Below, in pieces: positions 1 to 6,948 of a DNA stretch of 18,074 nt. Origin of the DNA: JANXQG01 sp037147235 (lineage in GTDB: Bacteria > Planctomycetota > Planctomycetia > Pirellulales > Thermoguttaceae); contig JBAWVO010000117.1 of the NCBI GenBank assembly GCA_037147235.1, positions 1-18,074 on the forward strand. The letters run 5' to 3'. The notes under the pieces are model-generated. The model was not told the DNA's origin. It made no database searches and worked only from the letters and a program-made list of their open reading frames with translations. A program made the translations under genes and the position numbers. Numbering within the stretch: the stretch's first letter is position 1; each line of letters starts with the position of its first letter.

Positions 1-2066
1 TCCTCCAGTACTTGGTGTGGGAGCACGACCCGGACGGTTTCAAACAGCGGATGGATCAATTCCTGACCATTTGCCACAAACACGGCATCCGCGTGGTATT
101 TTGCCTCTTCGATGATTGCGTCTTCGGACCGAAGCACGATCCTTACCTGGGAAAGCAGGCCGACATGGTTCCCGGTTGGTATGCCCATGACTGGTCTCCA
201 AGCCCCGGTTGGTCGCGGGTCAAGGACACCAAGACCTGGCCCAAACTCCAGGATTACGTCCGGGACGTTCTCTCGCGGTTCAAGGACGATCCACGGGTGC
301 TGATATGGGATCTCTACAACGAGCCGACCAGCGGGATCGGGGATGCGACTTTGCCATTGCTGATGAAAGTTGTTGATTGGGCGCGGCTGGTCAATCCATC
401 GCAGCCGTTGACCGTGGGAGTGTGGAGCGAGAACCGGCAGATCAACGACCTTGCGATCAGTCGATCCGATGTCATTACTTTCCATCGGTACTCGAACGCT
501 TCGCAGCTTGAGGAGATCATCCATACGCTGGAAAAGCATGGCCGACCGTTGATTTGCACGGAATGGCTCAAACGCGACTGGGGCTTGGTCGGCGATCAGT
601 TGCCTGTGTTCGCACGTCATCGCGTGGGTTGCCTACACTGGGGACTGGTGAACGGCAAGACCCAGACGCAGTATCCCTGGGGTTCCAAGGCGGGTGCCCC
701 AGAGCCCAAGGTCTGGCAGCACGACCTGTTTCGCAAGGACCGCACACCCTACGATCCCCGCGAGATCGAATTGTTCAAGCAGGCCCTCGCCCGGAGCCAG
801 GCCCAAAACGCCACCAACGGCGAAGGAAAGCCACAAGTAGGGGCAAGAGATACAACGCAATCCATGCGATATCCGCCCAATGAGGCGGCCACGGCTTGGT
901 CCTCAAAACCTCCGGCCGATTGTCCGTTTGAAAAATCCACGGACCTCAACAGCATCGCCTTCACCGGTCGGCACAAGGAATACACCACCGCGGACACTTG
1001 GTATCCATCCTGGGCGTCTGACGGCAACTTGTATTCGCCGTTTACCGACGGTGCGGTGAACGAAGTCCGGTGTCATTCCGGACCAAGGGACTGGGTGACC
1101 GGAAACGCGAGGATTGAGGGCGATGATCCGCTCAACCTGAAAATTGTCCCGCTCGGCGTACACAAAGCACCTGCCGCCCCCTACGGCGGGCGTTATCCAT
1201 GCGGCAGCTTGGTCCACAACGGTATCTGGTATTACGGGACTTACTGCCTGGATTGGTACAAGTACCCATGGGACGTCATGGGTCCATTCGTCGGGTTTCG
1301 CATCTCGCGCGACGAAGGGCGAACCTGGGAAGACAAGTTCTGCACGCCGGAGAAGCCTCTGTTCGGGGAGGCGATCAAGCGTCTCGATCCGCACGCAGTC
1401 GTGCCGCAGAAGCCCGGCCCGAATGTTTCCGCCGACCAGTTTCGCAACATGCCCAAGGTGAAAATGGGATCGCCCCACTTCGTTGACTTCGGCAAGAACA
1501 TGGAGCATTCACACGACGGAAAAGCCTACCTCACAGGACATGGAACGACGCAGTCGGAGGCTACCTGTAGTTGGATCTCCGGTGACCAGGTCTATCTCGC
1601 CCGTGTAACGCCCAGCCCAGAAAACGTCAACGATGTGACAAAGTACGAGTTTTTTGCCGGGCACGATGCCCAAGGGCAGCCTGTGTGGATCAAAGACTTT
1701 ACGAAGATCAAGCCGCTGGCAGAGTGGAAAGACCGGTCGGGTTGCGTGACGATGACCTACTTCGCCGCTTTGAAACGCTACCTGATGTGCGTCACTGACG
1801 GTGGTCGAACGGGCAATGGCCCGTACAATACCTGGATTGTCGAGTCGCAGCAGATTACCGGGCCATGGCGACTGGTGACCTACCTTGAAAGATTTGGCGA
1901 ACAGGCATACTTTGTCAATGTTCCCAGCAAGTTCATCAACTCTGACGGGCGAACGGCGTGGTTGTGTTACTCCCATGGTTGGCAGCACCAATCGGGCAAT
2001 CCGCCCGGCAGTCGCTATGCCATGAACCTGCGAGAGTTCAAAGTGCTGGGGCCAAGTGGGCAGTGA
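1..2066 (+). CDS. GH5-like glycoside hydrolase fused to C-terminal beta-propeller (5' partial)
   Basis: The frame is open to the left edge, so the N-terminus (probably with a signal peptide) lies outside; residues are numbered from the TTG at 12. Residues 1-260 look like the second half of a clan GH-A (beta/alpha)8 barrel of the GH5 type. An Asn-Glu-Pro motif at 103-105 (E104) fits the acid/base, and E184 in CTEW fits the nucleophile. A low-complexity linker (about 260-310) leads to a second module (about 310-680) rich in Trp, Tyr and Gly with repeated blade-like segments such as GFRISRDEGRTW, resembling DUF4185/GH43-type sugar-binding or hydrolytic propellers. The protein probably cleaves a beta-linked glycan outside the cytoplasm; the substrate is unknown. 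Both modules sit in one uninterrupted frame. The GH-A assignment is fairly secure, the propeller family less so. Confidence 0.8.
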   Translation, partial: LQYLVWEHDPDGFKQRMDQFLTICHKHGIRVVFCLFDDCVFGPKHDPYLGKQADMVPGWYAHDWSPSPGWSRVKDTKTWPKLQDYVRDVLSRFKDDPRVLIWDLYNEPTSGIGDATLPLLMKVVDWARLVNPSQPLTVGVWSENRQINDLAISRSDVITFHRYSNASQLEEIIHTLEKHGRPLICTEWLKRDWGLVGDQLPVFARHRVGCLHWGLVNGKTQTQYPWGSKAGAPEPKVWQHDLFRKDRTPYDPREIELFKQALARSQAQNATNGEGKPQVGARDTTQSMRYPPNEAATAWSSKPPADCPFEKSTDLNSIAFTGRHKEYTTADTWYPSWASDGNLYSPFTDGAVNEVRCHSGPRDWVTGNARIEGDDPLNLKIVPLGVHKAPAAPYGGRYPCGSLVHNGIWYYGTYCLDWYKYPWDVMGPFVGFRISRDEGRTWEDKFCTPEKPLFGEAIKRLDPHAVVPQKPGPNVSADQFRNMPKVKMGSPHFVDFGKNMEHSHDGKAYLTGHGTTQSEATCSWISGDQVYLARVTPSPENVNDVTKYEFFAGHDAQGQPVWIKDFTKIKPLAEWKDRSGCVTMTYFAALKRYLMCVTDGGRTGNGPYNTWIVESQQITGPWRLVTYLERFGEQAYFVNVPSKFINSDGRTAWLCYSHGWQHQSGNPPGSRYAMNLREFKVLGPSGQ

Positions 2067-2172
2067 AAGGCATGAAACTCGCCAAACATTATGATTCCCG
2101 CCGATCCCATCAGTGATACAATCAACGCAGTCGTGACGTAATCTTGCCCCACTCACTTGGAAGGAACTTACC

Positions 2173-2931
2173 ATGCCATCGGACCTAACCCGCCGTGGAT
2201 TTCTCGGAAGTGCCGCGACTGCGGCTATACTCGGCAGCGACGCAACCCTCGCGGCTGCCTCCAGCGAGGCCGGGCACGTTGCACAACCACGCCCCATCAA
2301 GATCCTCGGCATCTGTTGCAGCCCGCGCAAGGGCAAGAGTACCGCTGCCGCATTGAGCATCTGCCTCGACGCCATCAAGGCATTTGACGGGAGAATCGAG
2401 GTCGAACTCATCGAACTGGCAGGGCGAAAGATACCCGGCGAAGTGGCAGCAGGGATTGCGTTGGAGCCGGGCGAACGGGATGATTTCCCCGCACTGGTGC
2501 CGAAGCTCTCCTCACCCATGGTGGCGGGGATTATCCTCGGCACCCCCGTCTACTTTGGCAATATGTCGTCACTCTGCAAGGCGTTTCTGGATCGTTGGAT
2601 CGTGTTTCACAAGGACAAGCTGCTGGCCAACAAGGTGGGCGGTGTCTTGGCAGTGGGCGGTGCGCGGAACGGCGGGGTAGAGCTGACGATCCGTTCGGTG
2701 CAAGTGGCGTTGATGTCGCAGCAGATGATCGTGGTGGGCGATGCCCCGCCGACCGGTCATTGGGGCGGGACGGTCTGGGGCGGCAACCCCGCAGTCAGCA
2801 CGGGTTCGACGCCCGACATCGCCCGCGACTTGGAAGGCATCGCCAGCGTCAAAAACCTTGGCCGTCGCGTGGCGGAGATGGCACTACGACTGGATACCAC
2901 CAGCCCAGGGAACGTGATCAAGCCGCAATAA
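2173..2931 (+). CDS. Tat-exported flavodoxin-fold NADPH-dependent FMN reductase family protein
   Basis: This 252-residue protein starts with a twin-arginine signal (R7-R8-G-F-L-G, then an Ala-rich stretch to about residue 30). A flavodoxin-like fold follows: beta-strand IKILGICC, then the FMN-phosphate loop S50-P-R-K-G-K-S-T57, then G123-TPVYFGNMSSLCKAFLDR, which closely matches iron-sulfur flavoprotein (Isf) and FMN-reductase families. The Cys cluster that Isf proteins carry between these motifs is absent, so an FMN-only protein is expected. Tat export suits a protein that folds around its cofactor in the cytoplasm. The ATG at 2173 has a GGAAGGA Shine-Dalgarno at 2159-2165. The next gene, yjbQ, begins 20 bases downstream, suggesting an operon. 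The electron donor and substrate outside the cytoplasm are unknown. Confidence 0.85.
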   Translation: MPSDLTRRGFLGSAATAAILGSDATLAAASSEAGHVAQPRPIKILGICCSPRKGKSTAAALSICLDAIKAFDGRIEVELIELAGRKIPGEVAAGIALEPGERDDFPALVPKLSSPMVAGIILGTPVYFGNMSSLCKAFLDRWIVFHKDKLLANKVGGVLAVGGARNGGVELTIRSVQVALMSQQMIVVGDAPPTGHWGGTVWGGNPAVSTGSTPDIARDLEGIASVKNLGRRVAEMALRLDTTSPGNVIKPQ

Positions 2932-2951
2932 TCGATTGAAAGGTAATCGCC

Positions 2952-3368
2952 ATGGTTCATCAGGAACAATTCTCCTTCGATACGACCGGCCACCGGCACA
3001 TGGCCGAGGTTACCGATCAGGTTGCAGCCATTGTGGAGCGATCCGGCGTCACGACGGGCATTGTCCATGTGTTCTGCGTAGGAAGTACGGCGGCGATTGG
3101 CGCGATCGAGTTTGAGCCTGGCCTTGAACGCGACTTGCCGGAAATGCTGGATCACCTGATCCCGCCCAGCCGCAACTACGGCCACGAACAGGCATGGCAC
3201 GACGGCAACGGCCACTCGCACTTGCAAGCGACTCTCTTGGGGCCGTCGCTTTCAGTGCCTGTGGCCGATGGCAAGCCGGTGCTGGGGACATGGCAACAGA
3301 TTATCCACTTGGAGTGCGACGTTCGACCGCGAAGTCGCACAGTCGTGGTCACGGTCATGGGGGACTAG
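2952..3368 (+). CDS. yjbQ: YjbQ family (UPF0047) protein
   Basis: The 138-residue product matches the small, widespread YjbQ/UPF0047 family along its whole length, which is also the usual family size. The diagnostic C-terminal block is present: H83, G-H88-S-H90-LQATLLGPS, then L111-GTWQQI and a closing D123-VRPRSR. The clustered histidines form the conserved putative metal or active site. E. coli YjbQ has weak thiamine-phosphate synthase activity in vitro, which is the origin of the database name 'secondary thiamine-phosphate synthase'; the physiological role is unsettled. There is no signal peptide, so it is cytoplasmic although both neighbours are Tat-exported. It follows the flavodoxin-fold gene by 20 bases, with an AAAGG ribosome site near 2938, and is probably co-transcribed with it. 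Confidence 0.9.
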   Translation: MVHQEQFSFDTTGHRHMAEVTDQVAAIVERSGVTTGIVHVFCVGSTAAIGAIEFEPGLERDLPEMLDHLIPPSRNYGHEQAWHDGNGHSHLQATLLGPSLSVPVADGKPVLGTWQQIIHLECDVRPRSRTVVVTVMGD

Positions 3369-3372
3369 CGCA

Positions 3373-3492
3373 ATGGCCATCACATGTCCGCACTCTGGGT
3401 CGGAGTTCGATGCCACGCTCTTGCTTCAAATCTCAGGTGCAAACTTCAGGCCCTACCCCAGTGCGATCGGCAACAATATAATGACTGCGTGA
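3373..3492 (+). pseudogene. Possible zinc-ribbon gene head (remnant)
   Basis: An ATG four bases after the yjbQ stop opens 39 codons beginning M-A-I-T-C-P-H-S-G-S-E-F-D-A-T-L. This resembles the start of planctomycete zinc-ribbon proteins, where 'TCPHCG..FD.TL' is common, but the second Cys is Ser (codon TCT) and the similarity fades after about 16 codons with no second Cys pair. It is therefore either a decayed 5' end of such a gene or chance. The recognition comes from memory of the motif, not from a search. The rest of this gap (to 3521) holds only a TATAAT-like hexamer. Confidence 0.25.
3477..3482 (+). promoter_or_regulatory. TATAAT hexamer, possible -10 element
   Basis: A perfect sigma-70 -10 consensus lies 39 bases before the ATG of the Tat aldo/keto reductase gene, but no good TTGACA-like -35 sits at the proper spacing. 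That gene also lacks a clear Shine-Dalgarno. This is a weak promoter candidate only. Confidence 0.25.
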
Positions 3493-3521
3493 TGCAACCG
3501 TTTAACATGGTGTGATCGAAC

Positions 3522-4532
3522 ATGGGCAGTGTTAACTATTCTAGGGTCTCGCGCAGGAAGTTTCTGCACCAAACGGGCGCGGCTGTCGGTTCGGTGATAT
3601 TGGGAGTGGCGTCTTCAGCCAGTGCGTCAACGGCCGCCGAAGGACTTCCTCGGCGGGTTCTGGGCAAGACCAAGATTCCTGTCTCCATTCTGACCCTGGG
3701 AACCGCGCCGTGCGGGCAGTCAAATTTTGGCACCAGCCGCCAGGTGGCCGAGATCGTCAACGCGGCGGTGGATGAAGGGATCAACTTCATCGACACCGCA
3801 CACATCTACGGCTGCGCAGAGGAAGGGATCGGCCTTGCCCTGGGACGCCGTCGCAAGGAGGTCTTTCTGGCCACTAAGGTCTGGGCCGACACGATCCAGG
3901 AAGCGGAGGAGCGGTTTGACCAGTCACTGAAACTGCTCAAGACGGAACAGGTCGATCTGGTGTACTTCCACAGCCTTGGCAACCGCGACGTTGGCCGGGC
4001 GCGGCAGGCTGATGGCGTATTCAACTGGCTGCTGAAACAGAAGCAGTTGGGAAAGACGCGGTTCCTGGGTATCTCAGGCCACAATGCCTGTGAAAGGTTT
4101 CCCACCTTTATCGAGTCGGGTGACGTGGACGTGATCATGATGGTTCTGAATTTTGTCGATCGCTATACCTACGACTTTGAGGCGAAAGTGCTGCCTTTGG
4201 CCCGCAAGCACGACCTGGGTATCGTGGCGATGAAGGTATTTGGCGGGGTGCGGGGTGGCTTTGCCAGCTATGGCGGTCGCAAAACCCCGCCGCAAATCGA
4301 CGCCCAGTATTTGGAACTTGCCGTTCGCTATTCGCTGGGTTTGCCTGGCGTTGCTGCGGTGAATATCGGCGTGCATGACGCCGAACAGGTTCGCAAGAAT
4401 GTGCAGATCGTCAAAAACTTCCGGCCGTTATCTACCGAGGAGCGATCGCTACTGGAGAGAGTGGGACGCGAGTTGGCGAAGAAGTGGGGGCCACACTTCG
4501 GACCGGTGGAGGAAAAGGGCCACGATGCTTAG
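3522..4532 (+). CDS. Tat-exported aldo/keto reductase
   Basis: This 336-residue protein has a twin-arginine signal (S10-R-R-K-F-L, hydrophobic to about residue 35) followed by a complete aldo/keto reductase barrel. The catalytic tetrad is visible: D91 and Y96 in F-I-D-T-A-H-I-Y-G, K119 in ATKVW, and H150 in VYFHSLG. The C-terminal phosphate-binding region is represented by the NIGVHDAEQVRKN block near 290. The enzyme would reduce a carbonyl, or oxidise an alcohol, with NAD(P)H outside the cytoplasm; Tat would allow cofactor loading first. Similar Tat-linked AKRs are common in Planctomycetota. The substrate is unknown; an oxidised sugar is a reasonable guess from the DUF1080 gene nearby. No strong ribosome site precedes the ATG, but it is the only start that leaves the RR signal intact. 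Confidence 0.9.
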   Translation: MGSVNYSRVSRRKFLHQTGAAVGSVILGVASSASASTAAEGLPRRVLGKTKIPVSILTLGTAPCGQSNFGTSRQVAEIVNAAVDEGINFIDTAHIYGCAEEGIGLALGRRRKEVFLATKVWADTIQEAEERFDQSLKLLKTEQVDLVYFHSLGNRDVGRARQADGVFNWLLKQKQLGKTRFLGISGHNACERFPTFIESGDVDVIMMVLNFVDRYTYDFEAKVLPLARKHDLGIVAMKVFGGVRGGFASYGGRKTPPQIDAQYLELAVRYSLGLPGVAAVNIGVHDAEQVRKNVQIVKNFRPLSTEERSLLERVGRELAKKWGPHFGPVEEKGHDA

Positions 4533-4773
4533 GGATAGTGACCGAGCAGGTTTCAATCCACTTTTTCAGTGGCGGCCGCCCGATTCACCCTCTGTCGATG
4601 ATTGCAGGGGAAGGCGCAAACTGGGGAGGCCGATGATGGATTTGGAGCAAACCGGGCAGCATATCCGCGTAAACCCACGGGACACTGCGGCACCGCCGGG
4701 CAGCATCTTCTTACCGATGGGCGCGTTGCAGGCGATCCAGGCGATGGATACGATAATCAGTCGTGCTGGCTGA
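4525..4773 (+). other. Candidate small ORF (82 codons) ending in repeat copy 1
   Basis: An ATG overlapping the aldo/keto reductase stop (ATGCTTAG, 4525-4532) opens a frame that runs without a stop into repeat copy 1 and ends at its TGA. GGAGGA at 4508-4513 and AAAAGGG at 4513-4519 could act as ribosome sites. The first 46 codons resemble no family I know and have unremarkable composition. It may be a translationally coupled small gene or simply the repeat with chance open sequence before it. Confidence 0.25.
4663..4773 (+). repeat. Interspersed C-terminal-tail repeat, copy 1
   Basis: This 111-base unit aligns without gaps to copy 3 (14971-15081); by hand I count 97 of 111 identical bases. 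Both read as 36 codons plus TGA in the same phase: I-R-V-N-P-R-D-T-A, then PPGSI, LP(M/V)GALQAI, and a closing SRAG or TRAD. The core GGCGCGTTGCAGGCGATC (4720-4737) is identical in copies 1, 2 and 3. Most substitutions are synonymous or conservative, and the stop codon is shared. It looks like the 3' end of a protein-coding gene family, but the parent family was not identified. Confidence 0.7.
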
Positions 4774-4798
4774 CTGTGCCATCTATATCGCTCATACA

Positions 4799-4814
4799 CT
4801 GCGCGCAAGCGCAG
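4799..4814 (+). other. GNRA-loop hairpin
   Basis: CTGCGC-GCAA-GCGCAG forms a perfect six-base-pair stem with a GCAA tetraloop. No T-run follows, so it is not a standard intrinsic terminator. It may be an RNA structure or processing signal, or chance. Confidence 0.35.
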
Positions 4815-4960
4815 AAAGGAGTCGGCCCAAGGCTAGGAAGAAACGGCAGCCTCACCTTCACTGGACAGTACGTCCCTGCCAGCAATCCTCCAAGCATCGT
4901 CTTTCTCGATCTCACCCAATCGTAGCGAGCAACAGCCGGTTGCATTGCCGTGCATATCCG

Positions 4961-4979
4961 CGCATAATGGCTTTATGCG
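4961..4979 (+). other. Inverted repeat upstream of DUF1080 gene
   Basis: CGCATAA and TTATGCG form a seven-base-pair inverted repeat around a five-base loop, 48 bases before the DUF1080 start. There is no T-run. It could be a small operator or 5' leader hairpin; the function is unknown. Confidence 0.35.
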
Positions 4980-5014
4980 TTGCCATCACATAATCAACCG
5001 CCAGTCAATATTTT

Positions 5015-5019
5015 AAGGA
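5015..5019 (+). promoter_or_regulatory. Ribosome binding site deciding the DUF1080 start
   Basis: AAGGA lies eight bases before the ATG at 5028. It favours that start over the in-frame TTG at 4980, which would put 16 hydrophilic residues ahead of a clean signal peptide. Confidence 0.7.
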
Positions 5020-5027
5020 ATCCCAAG

Positions 5028-5786
5028 ATGAAGATGACGATTACAGTTGCATTGTTGTTAGTTGTCTTTGCGACAACCGCCTGGGCAGAGGACAAGGAAG
5101 CCCTTGGCGGTTATCAGCCGCGACTGGACAAGGACGGCTGGGAGATCCTGTTCGACGGCAAAGACTTCGCCGCATGGGAGGATGGCGGAAAGGAGGGCAC
5201 CTGGGGCATAAACGCCGATGGCGAACTCTACCCTGCTAAGCCCGGACCGGATCTCGCCACGCGGCAGCGGTATTGCGACTTCGTCATCGAAGCCGATTTC
5301 AAGTTGGGGCCCAAGGCCAAAGCCAACAGCGGCGTGTTCATCCGCGTTCACGACCGCCGCAATGATGTGAACACCGGCATGGAAGTCCAGATCCTCGACA
5401 ATGGCGACTACGACGTCCCCTGCAATGCTGGCAACGCAAACGGAGCGCTCTACGACCTGGTGCGCCCGGCGGTGGATGCCAACAAGGCCATCGGCGAGTG
5501 GAACGACTGCCGCATCACCGCCAACGATAACCTGATCACCATAGAGCTGAACGGCAAGGAGGTCGTCAAGGCTGACCTGAACTGCTGGTCCAAGGCCGGC
5601 CAGAATCCAGACGGCGCGCATAATAAGTTCCCCTACGCGATTGGCTCGCTGCCGCGGGAAGGCTTCATCTGCCTCCAAAACTACAACGCCACACCCGTCT
5701 GGTTCAAGAACATCCGGCTGAAGCCGCTCACCGACCGCAAGCCGAAGTACACTGGCAAGGAACCGATCGACCAACTTCTGCGGTAG
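5028..5786 (+). CDS. DUF1080 / 3-keto-disaccharide hydrolase family protein, exported
   Basis: The 252-residue product has a textbook Sec signal peptide (residues 1-20, ending A-W-A). One DUF1080 (PF06439) concanavalin-like beta-sandwich domain follows, from G32-WEILFDGKDF to the closing WFKNIRLKPL. Family hallmarks include ANSGVFIRVHD, GMEVQILDNGDYD, the GALYDL motif, GEWNDCRI and LNGKEVVKADL. Characterised members hydrolyse 3-keto-glycosides in the periplasm after a sugar dehydrogenase has oxidised C3; others may only bind carbohydrate. The usual Gfo/Idh/MocA partner is not in this window, though aldo/keto reductase genes flank it. Repeat copy 4 starts just past the stop codon, in the same frame. 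The family call is firm; activity is inferred. Confidence 0.92.
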   Translation: MKMTITVALLLVVFATTAWAEDKEALGGYQPRLDKDGWEILFDGKDFAAWEDGGKEGTWGINADGELYPAKPGPDLATRQRYCDFVIEADFKLGPKAKANSGVFIRVHDRRNDVNTGMEVQILDNGDYDVPCNAGNANGALYDLVRPAVDANKAIGEWNDCRITANDNLITIELNGKEVVKADLNCWSKAGQNPDGAHNKFPYAIGSLPREGFICLQNYNATPVWFKNIRLKPLTDRKPKYTGKEPIDQLLR

Positions 5787-5798
5787 GCGACTGCCCGC

Positions 5799-5864
5799 AG
5801 ATTGTCGCTGCCGGTCGGCGCGGTGCCGGCGATCGAGGTGGCGGATAAGATGAGCCAAGAGTGA
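5799..5864 (+). repeat. Interspersed C-terminal-tail repeat, copy 4 (divergent)
   Basis: Downstream of the DUF1080 stop and in its frame, codons read R-L-S-L-P-V-G-A-V-P-A-I-E-V-A-D-K-M, ending at a TGA (5862-5864). They match copies 1-3 at LP(V/M)GA, AI and D(K/R)M with the same spacing. At DNA level GGCGCGGTGCCGGCGATC differs from the shared core at three of 18 bases. The TGA overlaps the alternative GTG start (5861) of the next gene. Confidence 0.5.
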
Positions 5865-5875
5865 GCCAATCAACC

Positions 5876-6856
5876 ATGAATAAACGTCAACTGGGCAAGC
5901 AAGGCCCGATGGTATCGACCATCGGCCTGGGCTGCATGGGCATGAGCGAGTTTTACGGCCCCGGCGACGAGGCCGAGTCGATCGTCATGATCCACCGCGC
6001 ATTGGAACTGGGGATCAATTTCCTGGACACGGCCGACATGTACGGTATAGGCAAGAACGAGATCCTCGTGGGCAAGGCCATCCGGGACCGCCGCAGCCAG
6101 GTCGTGCTGGCTACGAAGTTCGGCAACGTGCGGACACCGGACGGCGGCTGGGCGGGGGTCAACGGGCGGCCGGAGTACGTGCGACAGTGCTGCGAGGGCT
6201 CCCTTCAGCGTCTCGGCGTCGATCAAATCGACCTCTATTACCAGCACCGTGTCGATCCAAAAGTGGCCATTGAGGATACGGTGGGAGCGATGGCTGAATT
6301 GGTCCAGGAGGGAAAGGTCCGCTACCTGGGCCTGTCAGAGGCCGCCCCGGCCACGATTCGCCGTGCCCATGCCATCCACCCCATCGCAGCCCTTCAGACC
6401 GAATACTCACTATGGAGCCGTGAGCCCGAGGAGGAGATCCTCTCCACGGTGCGGGAGCTGGGCATCGGCTTCGTGGCCTACAGCCCTCTGGGGCGAGGCT
6501 TCCTGACGGGCCGGTTCCAGCGACCAGAGGACGTTCCCGAAGGTGACTGGCGGAGGAGGATGCCGCGGTTCCAAGGCGAGAACTTCCAGGCGAATCTCCA
6601 GCTCGTGGCGCAGGTTAAGGAAATCGCCGCCCGGCGGAAGGCCGCGCCGAGCCAGATTGCCCTGGCGTGGCTCTTGGCCCAGGGCGACGACATCGTACCG
6701 ATCCCTGGTACCAAGCGGCGGCACTATCTGGAGGAGAACGTGGCGGCCGTCGAGATCGAGCTGGACGCAGAGGACTTGCGGTGGCTCGGCGAGGCGATAC
6801 CCCGAGGTGCAACTGCCGGACAGCGATACCCCGATATGAGCACGGTAAACCGTTGA
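5876..6856 (+). CDS. Cytoplasmic aldo/keto reductase (YhdN/AKR13-like)
   Basis: Starting at the ATG at 5876 the protein has 326 residues and opens with N-K-R-Q-L-G, the usual beginning for this subfamily. The catalytic tetrad is D51 and Y56 (F-L-D-T-A-D-M-Y-G), K81 (ATKFGN) and H124 (YYQHRVDP). The cofactor-binding C-terminal segment reads VPIPGTKRRHYLEEN. Members reduce aldehydes or ketones, often sugars or xenobiotics, with NADPH. No signal peptide is present, unlike the Tat-exported aldo/keto reductase upstream, so this one works in the cytoplasm. An in-frame GTG at 5861 would add five residues and overlap the repeat-tail stop (GTGA); a clear Shine-Dalgarno is missing for either start. The substrate is unknown. 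Confidence 0.9.
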   Translation: MNKRQLGKQGPMVSTIGLGCMGMSEFYGPGDEAESIVMIHRALELGINFLDTADMYGIGKNEILVGKAIRDRRSQVVLATKFGNVRTPDGGWAGVNGRPEYVRQCCEGSLQRLGVDQIDLYYQHRVDPKVAIEDTVGAMAELVQEGKVRYLGLSEAAPATIRRAHAIHPIAALQTEYSLWSREPEEEILSTVRELGIGFVAYSPLGRGFLTGRFQRPEDVPEGDWRRRMPRFQGENFQANLQLVAQVKEIAARRKAAPSQIALAWLLAQGDDIVPIPGTKRRHYLEENVAAVEIELDAEDLRWLGEAIPRGATAGQRYPDMSTVNR

Positions 6857-6930
6857 CGGGCCACCGAATACGAGCGACTCTTGCCCCGCTTCTCTATGGT
6901 TGTGGCGGCTACGGTTGCCGATCCTCGTCC

Positions 6931-6937
6931 AAAGGAG
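6931..6937 (+). promoter_or_regulatory. Ribosome binding site for the GH fusion
   Basis: AAAGGAG lies 11 bases before the ATG at 6949, where a signal peptide begins. It rejects the far longer open frame that starts inside the preceding aldo/keto reductase gene. Confidence 0.75.
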
Positions 6938-6948
6938 AGTCGCCACCA

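Larger units (their letters stand above)
4533..5027. other. Long gap without a confident gene
   Basis: This 495-base stretch lies between the Tat aldo/keto reductase and the DUF1080 gene. It holds the uncertain small ORF above, repeat copy 1 (4663-4773), a GCAA-loop hairpin (4799-4814), a second hairpin (4961-4979) and the DUF1080 ribosome site. Between the hairpins, a short open frame ending at 4925 reads like coding (…GQYVPASNPPSIVFLDL…), but I recognise no family in it. Confidence 0.6.

Noticed and set aside
903..1508. Minus-strand open frame of 201 codons inside the first gene
   Set aside because: It is the mirror of the propeller coding sequence; no ribosome site or recognisable motif.
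1509..2543. Long minus-strand open frame (344 codons)
   Set aside because: It is antisense to the propeller module and the flavodoxin-fold gene, both of which show clear family motifs; its product has no recognisable domain and begins and ends mid-gene.
5058..5873. Minus-strand open frame of 271 codons over the DUF1080 gene
   Set aside because: It mirrors the strong codon bias of the DUF1080 gene; the protein has no motifs and the plus-strand product is unmistakable.
6667..6948. Upstream extension of the GH fusion frame into the aldo/keto reductase gene
   Set aside because: The extra 94 codons overlap conserved aldo/keto reductase sequence in another frame, and a signal peptide with a good ribosome site begins at 6949.
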